Part shown: piece after piece, positions 19,725 to 29,200 of the stretch
Numbering within the stretch: position 1 is the stretch's first letter
How the letters are laid out: every line of letters begins with the position of its first letter
Made by a program: the position numbers and the translations under genes
The notes under the pieces: model-generated
Seen by the model: the letters and a program-made list of their open reading frames with translations, nothing else
What the model was told of the DNA's origin: nothing
The model's database searches: none
Assembly: GCA_036897095.1 (NCBI GenBank)
Contig: JAYMSP010001182.1
Coordinates: forward strand, 1-35,174
From: Plantago elongata
Taxonomy: Eukaryota > Streptophyta > Magnoliopsida > Lamiales > Plantaginaceae
DNA length: 35,174 nt
Reading direction: 5' to 3'

Positions 19725-22662
19725 ATGTTCGATAGTGATAGAAAAAATGTTCGAGAAGGTCAGAGCTATGGATCCGAGCCTGAGTCAAGCTCGGAGTCAG
19801 GGTCGTACTCCATGACTTTGGTGGAGCTGGCTGATGCATTCGCCGAGGAGGCTGCTGAGGAGCCGAATCAAGGAGAAGTCGGGGCTAACGTGGAGGCAAG
19901 TAATTCTTCCTACCGCCTTATTGTTCCCGGTTCGTCTGATCCGGACCGGCAACCAGTGTTTTCTACTTCTGAAGCCAGTCTCATCCATCACACCACTACC
20001 CGGGAGATTGGTGCTAACAACCGATCCGAAAGCGATGAGCTTCCTCCCGAGGTTGGTTTACTATGCCGTAACTTAGGTTATAACACTCGCATTCATCCTT
20101 ACCAATTACCCTCTATCCCGGATCCTCAGGAGCCCTTGGCCGAAATGGTTGAGGACATTGCCGACGAAGCCCCCGATGTAGCCATGTTCGAGGCGGGTGT
20201 TGAAGATACGGTCCGAGCAGTTACGCCGCTCTGTATGATCCCGGTGATAGATGTTGATCAGTACCCGGATGTTGGGTGGCTCAAGCTGGGGCTCTGGAGG
20301 GTGGAGATGTGGCGGTGGAGGATGCTGAGGTTGTTAACGAGGAGGAAGTCGGTGAAGAGGATGACGACGAGGATGATACCGTCGGGACATCAAGCAGCTG
20401 GGTGGACGAAAATCAAATACCCGAGGAGTAGGGCGAAGGTCGTTCATCCGGATGAAAATGGAGATTTGAATTTGGAGGATACTTTGCCCACCCAAGCTAG
20501 CGAGTTGACCGAGGAGAGGCTGAATGATATCCGAGATCAGTATGAGATACCCGAAGCTCTGGAATTGATAGCTCCGAATCCCAAGCACGCCTTTTATGAC
20601 CCTTCGGAAGGATGTATGGCGGTGTATGAAGCGTCACTACATTACGGGTGGAGGCTTCCTGTTGCTCCACAGTTTCTCCAAATGTTTAATGACTTGGGTA
20701 TGAGCCCTCATCAGATTATCCCGAACTCTTTAGGTAATTTGATGTGTTTTGGAGTCCTATGTAAACGCATCAGCATTCATTTGACTACCGCGAACTTCCA
20801 AACGCTTTTCGAAGTCAAGGCCAGTGGCTCGCATCCGAGCTATTATTCATTCCTTGTTAGGCCCGGATATGTTTTCTTTGAAGATCCAATTTCTTCACTA
20901 GGTGTCGAATGGTGGAAGAGGTATTTCTTCGTTCGTCTGACGTTGAAGGAGGGTGAACCTGAGTCGAGCCGGGAGAAGTGGATTTTCCTAAAGAAGTTCT
21001 CTCGAGCGATTTATCCGTTTGCTCGGACGCCGGCAAAGAATTTACCCCTACTGATGCAGGTGCTCCGAAAAAGAAATCGGATGGAGACCTATTTCTTCCG
21101 AGGGTTGATCTGTCAGCCCTTACCTTATTTGGCCAGACTAGCTCCGGAGTGTTACTGTGGTGATCCGCCACGTGATTTTGGTCAGTAGGAGTTTCGTAGT
21201 TGTATATCCGAAGCATTTTTTGTTGTCTTTGAGTTTTGCTTTCCTTTTCTGGTTCAAGTATAAACAATACGGATCTAACCCATTCTTCTTTCCTTGTGTA
21301 ACTTATTGGTTCAAATATATCATGTATGCTTTACTTGATCTGAAGAGGAAGCAAAGAGAAGACCAAGAACGTGAGTTAGCCAAGCTGCAGCGTACCCGGA
21401 CTATCAAGGTCTCCATCACCTTCCCGATGGAAGAGCCCCTTAATGATGTGTTATTCTCGGATTTGAACACTGAGAGAGTCACCAAGGGGCAGGAAGAGCT
21501 TCGGATGCCCACTCCAAAGCAGGGGAAGACCAAAGCTGGAAAGAAGGCGCGAAGAAGCCACCCAAAGCCTCCGGGTCTTCGGTTTCAAAGGTTATCTCTG
21601 GCTCGAAGTGGGCGTCCGAAGGTTCACTTCCTTCGGCGAAGAAGGCGAAGGGCAAGGCAGTTTTGGTCCCCGGCTTGAATGACAACTTAGAGGCCGAGGT
21701 GACCAGGCTGGTGGCGATGAATGAGGTGGAGTGGATAGCCGAATTGGCTGCAGTGAGCCGGAAGGTTAGTATCCGAGACTTAGGCACTTTAAGTAATTTC
21801 CGCTCTTGTTTTGTTTTTAAGTTTCTCAAGTTTGTCTCTTTGTAGTCGACTGCCACAGTCCAGGCATGTTCTCGTGTAGCCGGAGAGAGGGCTGAGATTG
21901 ATGCTCAGTTGTCGAAGTCCGAGGCGAGTGTTTAAGACCTGGAGGGGAAGTTCCAAGAGTACAAGAAGAAGTACCATAACGTGCTCTCGGATCTCTATAG
22001 ATCGGATGAGAACCGTCATGCCTTAGCCCGCGACTTGGCCCAGGCCCGGATTGAGCGAGAGAACTTGGAGAATGGGTGTGGGGAGATTCTGGAGTTGTTT
22101 CGGAGTTTCAAGGAGATGCTCCAGAATATCCAACACACCCAAGTAAAGTTTGTCTGGGACTTCTTAGGTTCTGCTTCTTGCAAGTACTTTCTGATGTGCA
22201 CAACGGATGATGCTCGAGTGGCGGCGTTCGAGGCTGCGATTGGTCAGCACAAGCTGAAGGAGAAGCTCCCCAGTGACTTCGTTTCGAAGAGCGCGGGCTT
22301 AAGTGCATACAACAATGTTGATGGCACTCGCTTCACTAGTGAGCCTCGTGATGACGCAGCTAATGAGTGATGAATTCTCCGAGCTGGTTGCCATGGAGAC
22401 TCTGGAGCTGAAATTCAGTCATGGGGGCCCTTTTCTTCTGGAGTTTGTTCCCGAAGTGCTGCTCTAACATCTCCTGGTTCCACTAAAGGACTATGCTGCT
22501 CACAACCAAAACTGGTTGAGTCTTCGTATTCCGGTTCTTGGACAGCCGGATCTGAATCTGATGGAGCTCGCTCTGGAGTATGTTGAGGAGATGTGGCTAG
22601 CACATGAAGTCCGGAAGGCCAAGAAGGATGCTGGTGAGGGAAGTTCCAAGGCCCCGGAATGA
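19725..22662 (+). pseudogene. Second antisense extra gene: 'putative gypsy type transposon' (Transposase_28-like) protein, spliced, decayed
   Basis: Exon 1 (19725-21188) is one 487-codon frame: an acidic N-terminus, then from about residue 258 to 405 a conserved-looking globular part (ELTEERLNDIRDQYEIPEAL, CMAVYEASLHYGWRLPVAPQ, LGMSPHQIIPNSLGNLM, FFEDPISSLGVEWWKRYFFV). This arrangement resembles Pfam PF04195 proteins of plant gypsy elements. Exon 2 begins within 21189-21350 (KRKQREDQERELAKLQ), is frameshifted near 21550, and ends at donor AAG|GTTAGT (21764/21765). Exon 3 (21846-22370) is a long coiled coil (EYKKKYHNVL through LARDLAQARIERENLE), with TAA at 21933-21935. A further frame, 22363-22662, ends the gene and has TAA at 22465-22467. 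In exon 1 a pair of frameshifts (about 20277 and 20445) cancels out. The function is unknown; a structural Gag-like role is only a guess. Confidence 0.65.
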
Positions 22663-23152
22663 AGCAGGAATTTGAAGGTGGAGTATGCTCTGTGAATCTT
22701 GTATGGTCTTCGGACCTTAAAACAATCTTTTATTATTCTTCGCACTTTGATCTTTTGTCGAATATTTGTCCTGTTTGTTCTGACTTCGGATGACGAAGCC
22801 TCAGCTTCCTAACTGTTTTGTTTTGGGTGCTCCAATTTGAATATCCGTCGAATATTTCCAACTATTGATGATTCGGAGTATTACCTGTATGCTTGAATAT
22901 TTTGCTTTGGCTAATATTGTTTGCAAAGTATGATCCTTGTTTTATCTTCTTCGAATTGTTGTGTTTGGATAGTATTATGATAAACCCAAACATTCATGAA
23001 GTGTATGGTTTACAAGTAATTTTTTAGTTCGGAATATATCACATCCGAAGCTCTTGTATTCGAGACTAAATATGTTCGATAGTGAATGAGACAATTTTTG
23101 AGAAAGATAGCCGTTGTATTGTTTGACGGAAATGCAATTACAAACGGTCGGA
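22663..23152. other. Tail-to-tail spacer between the antisense gene and pol
   Basis: AT-rich, without open frames. The plus-strand extra gene ends at its left edge and the minus-strand pol frame at its right, so the two transcription units converge here. It contains TCCGA/TCGGA motifs like the rest of the element. Overlapping 3' ends could pair as natural antisense transcripts; that is inference. Confidence 0.45.
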
Positions 23153-24409
23153 TCAAATAAGACTTCGGACAAGACAGAAACGTAGAAAAACATACTGAGC
23201 ATAAAACTTCTGCAAATTTCTCGGATTCCAAGTTCTTTTGAGCACTCTACATTCGAGATCCTCCATCTCGAAGCTTCCATTGCTTCTCACTCTGATGATT
23301 TTGTACGGACCTTCCCAATTCGGCTTGAGTTTCCCAACATGACTGAGGATGTCGGCTCTCCTTAGGACCAAGTCTCCAATCTCAATGTCTTTTTTGCACA
23401 CATTTTTATTGTAGGTCCGAGCAATAAAGGCTTTGTACCTTAGGATGTGAGCCATGGAGGATTCTCTCTTGTCTTCGAGGAGTTCAAGCTTGTATATTCG
23501 AGCGGCCTCATTATCTTCGGGTTGGTACTGTTGGATTCTCTGTGTTTCCATGATGACTTCCAAAGGTATAAGTGCTTTGGAACCATACACCAAGGAGAAT
23601 GGAGTTTCTCGGGTGGCAGTCCTCGGAGTGGTTCGATGAGCCCAAAGTACACCATCTAAATCTTCAACCCAGCTTTCTTGGAATGTCTTGAGTCTTTTCT
23701 CCAGAATTTTCCCAATGGTCCGGTTAGTAGACTTGACCTATCCATTTGCTTGGGGGTACCCAACTGAAGTAAGCGATGTTCTATTTTCAAAGATTTGCAC
23801 CATTCTTTGAGCTTATGTTCGAGAACTGGGCTCCATTGTCCGAAATGAGGATTCTAGGTAATCCGAAGCGGCAAATAATGTTCTTCCAGATGAAGGTTCG
23901 GACCCGGGCTTCTGTTATGGTAGCCACTGCTTCGGCTTCCACCCATTTGGTAAAGTATTCGACTACTACAATCAAAAATTTCTTTTGTTGCGCTCCTCGG
24001 GGGAAAGGCCCCACAATATCGATGCCCCATTGATCGAATGGGCATGAGATGATTGACGGAATCATCGAATTGCTTGACCTGTGTGGAATGTTGGCATAAA
24101 ATTGGCAGTCGCTACAGTTTCGGGCGAAGTTAGTCGAGTCTTTGTCTATTGTAGGCTAATAGTAGCCTTGCCTTATGATTTTTTGGCTCTTCCTCCGGAA
24201 TGACTTCCGCAACTGCCATTGTGTATCTCTTCTAGGATTGTCCGAGCCTCTTGCGGTCTGAGACAACGCAAGTGAGTTCCATTGAAGGATCTTTTGTAAA
24301 TTTTATCCTCAAGCAAGAAGTAACGGGGTGCTCGGAACTGGACCCTCCGAGCCTCCGTTGGGTCCGAAGGAAATGTTCCATTCCGAAGATAAATCAGAAT
24401 GTCAGTCAT
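23153..24409 (-). pseudogene. Integrase region of the Tat-lineage Ty3/gypsy pol
   Basis: Minus strand, in order: an HHCC zinc-binding region (about 24230-24100; HNGSCGSHSGG, then CSDCQ), the catalytic core with WGIDIVGPF (first Asp codon 24020-24018) and ILISDNGAQF (second Asp codon 23840-23838), and a C-terminal region (23593-23153) with PNWEGPYKIIRVRSNGSFEM, typical of plant Ty3/gypsy integrases. No chromodomain follows, fitting the Athila/Tat branch. It is inactive: a stop interrupts the HHCC segment (about 24159-24161), a frameshift follows the second Asp, the conserved Gln before the third catalytic residue is TAG (23738-23740), and the catalytic Glu codon is AAG, Lys (23732-23734). The spacing between the second Asp and that codon is the canonical 35 residues, allowing for the indel. 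Confidence 0.9.
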
Positions 24410-24477
24410 CCAAGTTCTCCCCTCATCTAGATGGTATAACGGGAGTTCCTGATTGTGGAGAGAGGAGGTCCGAAGAG

Positions 24478-25816
24478 TTAGGAGGTTATCCTCCTTGTAT
24501 CTACTGCTCCGAATGCTGAAGCAAATTTGGCGAGGGAGTTTGCCTTCTCATTGTATGATCTGTCGAACTTCTGAAGGGAGAATTCCTCGAATTTTGACAC
24601 GGCTTCTTTGAGTTTTTCAAGATATAAGATCATACTCGGACCCGTAGTGATAAAAGCTCCGGAATATTGCGATTCCACTAGCTGAGAATTTGTGTACGCT
24701 CAGATTCTATTTACCTGAAGTGCCTTAGCCATCCGAAGACCTATGAGAAGGGCCTCGTACTAGACTTCATTGCTGGTCACCCAAAAGTCTAGTGTAATAG
24801 CATAATCAATCTGGGCTCCTTTGGGACTCTGGAGATGAATACCTATACCTCCAAGCCTTCCATAGGATGACCCGTCCACTTGTAAAATCCATGTTGGTGT
24901 CTGCATTTCTATGGTAACCTTGGGTATCACTACTTTTTCTGCTTTCATCTGAATATATGTTGATTCGGCTGGGGCAGCTTCCATTACAGTATCAGAATCT
25001 TCTACGATGAACATCCACTGATTCCCGAAAAGATCATTTTCATGATGTGGTTCCTCCTCCTCTATCAACAAAGATTCAGATAAGTGAGCTTCGGGTAATA
25101 TCTCGGGATCCTTGTGGTGTTCTACCGGAAAGTTGACTAGTACTTGGGTTTTCTTGGCTGACGGAGCCTGATACGAGATATCATAGTCGCTTAGTTCGAT
25201 TGCCCATTTTGAAAGTCTTCCGGATTGATCCGGTCTTCCCATTACTTGTTTGAGGGGCTCATTGGTCAAGACCACAATTTGATGAGATTTGAAGTACGGC
25301 TTGAGCCTTCGGGCTGTGTGGATTAATGCATAGGCCAGCTTCTCGATGTGTAAGTATCTGAGTTCGGGACCTGCAAGAGCCTTGCTTAAGTAGTATATGG
25401 GTAGATGATCATTTCCCTGGATCCGGACTAGTACGGAGCTCATAGCCTCGTTTGTCATTGGCAAATATAAGTATAAAGGTTCTCCTTCGATTGGCTTGGA
25501 CAAGAGCAGAGGTGAGAGTAGATAAGTCTTGAGGCTCTCAAAGGCTTCCTCACACTCTTTGGTCCATACGAATCCGTCCCCTTTCCTTAGGATTTGAAAA
25601 ATGGCAAATTCTTCTCCGGGATCTTGAGATGAATCTACTAAGAGATAAAACTCTCCCGATGAGTTGTTGCACCTCGTTGACATTCTTTGGCTGAGGTAGG
25701 TCAAGGATGGCTCGGATCTTTTCCGTATTGGAGCTAATTCCCCTTTCCGTGACCATATATCCGAGGAATTTACCTCCTTTGACCCCAAAGGTGCATTTCT
25801 CCGGGTTCAAGCTCAT
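24478..25816 (-). pseudogene. RT thumb/connection and RNase H region of the Tat-lineage pol
   Basis: Minus strand. It begins with the [20 protein letters not shown] block after the RT palm and passes through the EVQQLIGR and RFISRS motifs. A frameshift follows, then the long 342-codon frame (25788-24760) with [33 protein letters not shown] and ALIHTARRLKPYFKSH (the RT-linked RNase H), and then a second RNase H-like module (WILQVDGSSYG; Asp codon 24876-24874). Having two RNase H-type modules fits the Tat lineage, where an archaeal-type RNase H has been described. The frame ends at TAG 24760-24762, exactly where the second module should have its catalytic Glu; the same frame resumes as YEALLIGLR. 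A further TGA occurs near 24700, and coding continues to 24478. Confidence 0.85.
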
Positions 25817-26621
25817 TCCTTACTTCCTATGGAAAAGTAGTTTTCTAGATGCTCAATGTGACACTCTTCGGTGTTGCTCATGACCAACATATCATCCACA
25901 TAAACCTCCTTAGTCCTCCCGAGCTCTTCCTGAAACATTTTGTTTACGAGTCTCTGGTATGTAGCCCCGACATTCTTGAGTCTGAAAGGCATTACCTTGA
26001 AGCAATACACCCCTCAGGCTGCGAAGAACGCTGTCTTCGGAACATCTTCTTGTGCCATTCGGATCTGGTAGAATCCTTGATAAGCATCCATAAAACTCAA
26101 CAGGGCACATCCAGATGTGGAGTCTACCAGTTGATCGATCTGAGGCAAAGGATAGGGGTCTTTCGGACAAAACTTGTTGAGTCGAGTGAAGTCATTACAC
26201 ATTCTCCATTTCCCTGGGGACTTTTCAACTAAAACAACATTGCAAACCCTATCCGAATACCTGACCTCTAAAATATGTCCGTCTTTCAACAATCTTTCAA
26301 CCTCGGTGGATATGATATGATTGCATCTTCTATGGGGCCGAAGTCTTTCCTCTTTTGACGGATGTGTTTGATCGTAGGGTCCATATTCATACGGTGAACA
26401 GTTACTCTCGGATCTATCCCTCTGAGGTCATACGTACTCCAAGAAAAGATGTCCGAGTTCTTTAGGAGGCAAGATATTAGTTTCAATTCTACCTCAGAAT
26501 TCATCTCAGTCCCTATCTTAGTCTTCTTATCCTGATCACCTTCGATAATCTGAATTTCTTTGATAGTCTCATGTGGTTCGGTCCGAACAGACTTAGGAAA
26601 CTTGTGGTCTAAAGATCCCAC
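25813..26621 (-). pseudogene. Reverse transcriptase region of the Tat-lineage pol
   Basis: Minus strand. The upstream part (26621-26286) has the NSDIFSWSTYDLRGIDP and IRQKRKDFGP blocks that precede Ty3/gypsy RTs. After a frameshift near 26300 come NVVLVEKSPGKWRMCNDFTR, PLPQIDQLVD, SFMDAYQGFYQI (first catalytic Asp) and, after a TGA at 26014-26016, CFKVMPFRLKNVGATYQRLV and the YVDDM active-site box (25902-25888). The usual MPFGLKN is MPFRLKN here, a Gly-to-Arg change. The frame stops at TGA 25813-25815; the next block continues in another frame. The three catalytic Asp residues are readable, but the region cannot encode an active enzyme. Confidence 0.9.
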
Positions 26622-26649
26622 TCCGATTTCAATCTTTGGAGGCTGTGGT

Positions 26650-27388
26650 ATGCTCGGCCCTTTAGATATGGATAGTATCGGATTGGCAGCGACATTCGTA
26701 GATAAGATGTAACATTCCCTAACCTCTCGTCTGTTTTCTAATTCTTCTCCGACCCCGTAAGGAGTGGGAATTTGATTCGATTGTGCAATGGGGATGAGAT
26801 GGCTCAGAACTAATTGAGGCCTGGCCTATCAAAGATGACATTGTAGTTGAATGCTTTGTCAACCATGAGGAACAATACTGTTTGAGTCATTCTCCTCGGA
26901 GAGGTGCTCATTGACACCTGAAGCTTGATCGTTTTGATGGGCGTGACGACTGCATCTCCAAATCCGGACAGAGAAGTATTTACCTTTCCGTACTCAATGT
27001 ACCCCAAGTTTATTTGATCTATGGTCCTTTTGGATATGATATTCGAAGAGCTGCCAGTGTCTACTAACACTTTGTTGACTTTATAGGTGGCAATTACGAG
27101 AGCCACTACCAATAGAACATTGGGGGGTTGGGCATCTCCACTTCCGAATGTAGGGGGAGGTATTTCACTATCTTCGAAAGAGATGGTGTTTGATCCCCTC
27201 GGAGGTGCTGGGTTTCTCACTAGGTCCCCATTCCAGATGTCTTGTGCGGTTCTTTCTCTTGCTTTGCGGCTGTCTCCGCCACTCGGACCATCATCTATAG
27301 CATTAATTACCTCACTATAGGGCAGGTTCTCGTAATCCCCTTCATCCGGATACTCCTCGTATCTTCTTGCTTCGGGAGGTAAAGTATT
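26650..27388 (-). pseudogene. Retropepsin-type protease region of the Tat-lineage retroelement
   Basis: Minus strand. The frame continues directly from gag through TAG at 27389-27391. Visible blocks are a Pro-rich linker, IATYKVNKVLVDTGSSSNII with the catalytic DTG (Asp codon 27061-27059), LSGFGDAVVTPIKTIKLQV and FNYNVIFDRPGLN, matching the aspartic protease fold order of plant Ty3/gypsy elements. It is interrupted by TAG (26810-26812) and TGA (26804-26806) directly after the RPGLN block. A frame change follows, with linker sequence TPYGVGEELENRREVREC leading to RT. It would process Gag-Pol in the virus-like particle if intact. Confidence 0.85.
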
Positions 27389-29159
27389 CTATGGTGGTGG
27401 TGGAAGTGTTATAGATTTACGCCTTGGGCTTCTCTCTTTCCTTCCACTCGAAACTTGTTCCTCCCTAGAGTATGGCTCCTTGAGTTTTCCACTTCGGATA
27501 TGTGTTTCAATTTCTGCCTTGAGCTAAATACATTTCTTCGTTGGGTGTCTGATTTGTCTGTGAAAGACGCAATAAGACCTAGCTTCCTTACCCTTCCTAT
27601 TGTTATAAAAAGGTCTCGACCATTGGATGTATTAGATCTTATCGACCATAATAGATAAGATTTCTTCTCTCGGACGATTCAACCGAGTGTACTCAGCATA
27701 CCTCCTAGGGGGAGTTCGTTCTTTCTGGAACTCCTGTTTTCCTCGGGTGTCCTTTCTCAAGTCTAGTTTTCAAGCTTTGGGAGCTTCTTGTTTAACAGGT
27801 TCCTTTGCTCTTTTCTATCCGGTTCTGATGGGGACATTTATTCGAAACTCAACTCCGTACAGGACATTATCACATATATCCTCCAATTGCCTTTCATTCA
27901 ATATTTCCTCTTCGGATAGCTTCTGTCGGAGGTCATGGTTGATGGTGTTAGCATACATGTGACGGACCCGTTCTTTTATATTATGCGTTTCCACCTGCCA
28001 GATCTCTGAATTGAACCTGTCCAAGAAGGTCCAAAGATCCTCAGTCTCGGATTGGATGACTCCAGCTAGATGATCCACGGATCTCTTCCTCCTCTTGGAA
28101 TTCTGGAATCTTTTCAAGAAGAGTGTAGAAACATCATCAAAAGATCTTACGGATCCAGACGGCAGACTTGTCCACCAATCCATTGCTTCTCCAAAGAGAG
28201 TAGTAGAGAAGTTGAGTGCTTTGAGGTTGTTGTTCAATCCATTCGTATCTATCTTGGATTCATATCGGGTGAGATGGGCAGCCGGACAACTATCTCCAAA
28301 GTATCGCTCCAGGTTCGGAATGGTGCATTCCGTTGGCTTTTTCTCTCTCCGAACAGCATTGCTTAGAGGGTTCGGGACTCTTATGGTCAATTTTTCTTGA
28401 CCATTGACTATCTTGATGAGCTTAGCCATTTTAGTTTCTAGAGCTTTCTATCGAATGTAGATCTTCTCGGAGGTAAGCTTTTCTCCTGTCTTCGGGTCCA
28501 AGTTAGTTCACGGTACTTGTTTTGCTCTAACTTCAAATAACACTTTCTCCGGCAAAGTCATCAGCCTTCCTCGGATTAGTGGTAATTCGGTTTGTTCTAG
28601 CCGATTCGGCTCTAGCACCTTCGGGACTCTTTTTCTGTCTCTCCCGGGAGTTAGTTCTCTGATTGATTAGATGATGAAGGTCATTGTCTCTGATTACTTC
28701 CCCAATTCTTTCCTTGATTGGCCTTCTCTCATGCCTTGATTGTGTTGGCTCATCTTGTTCAGGAGTGGGTTGTTGAGGTGTTAGCTGAATATTGTTCGAG
28801 CCTAAACATCCTTGAATGACATTTAGTAGTAAGCCGAATTGATTGTCATTCATACCAAATTCGTACGGAAAGAGGACCATCCCGTTCGGCAGAGTGAAAT
28901 TCTTTCCGAATGGCGGCCCATGCGCTTCTGACAGAGGAGGCTGTTGGACCGGAGGCACTGGGTCTCTCTCTATGAGAACCGGAGGAGCTTCTTGTGACGA
29001 GGCAGATGCCGTATGACCGTCACTGGGTTGGCTCCTCCTTGTTCGGGTGGTAGCCCGTGTCGATGTTGTATTCCGAGTAGGTGGTCTACCCCGAGGACGT
29101 CCAACAGGGATTCCTCTTGAAGGTGATGTTATCCGAGCTGATTTCCTTGGTCTTGCCAT
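27389..29159 (-). pseudogene. gag of the Tat-lineage Ty3/gypsy retrotransposon
   Basis: Minus strand, ATG at 29159-29157. The N-terminal part (29159-28533) is basic and Pro/Arg-rich (MARPRKSARITSPSRG, RPRGRPPTR). After a frameshift near 28545, one frame continues through the retrotransposon gag (PF03732-like) domain (about 28429-27815; YFGDSCPAAHLTRYESKIDT, AMDWWTSLPSGSVRSFDD, FNSEIWQVE) to a C-x-F-H-R...H...C knuckle variant (about 27565-27530) seen in Tat-lineage Gag. In-frame stops: TGA 28508-28510, TAG 28448-28450, TAG 27815-27817, TGA 27770-27772, TAA 27632-27634, TAG 27524-27526 and TAG 27389-27391. The last could be a natural gag-pro boundary. Only 18 bp separate the ATG from satellite, so the 5' UTR, primer site and 5' LTR are gone. 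Confidence 0.88.
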
Positions 29160-29200
29160 GTTTTCCGAATTGAATGGTTAACCATTGTAAGAATACCAAA

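Noticed and set aside
20857-21267. 136-codon minus-strand frame opposite the second antisense gene
   Set aside because: Shadow of the plus-strand exon; no domain, and the plus frame has recognisable family blocks.
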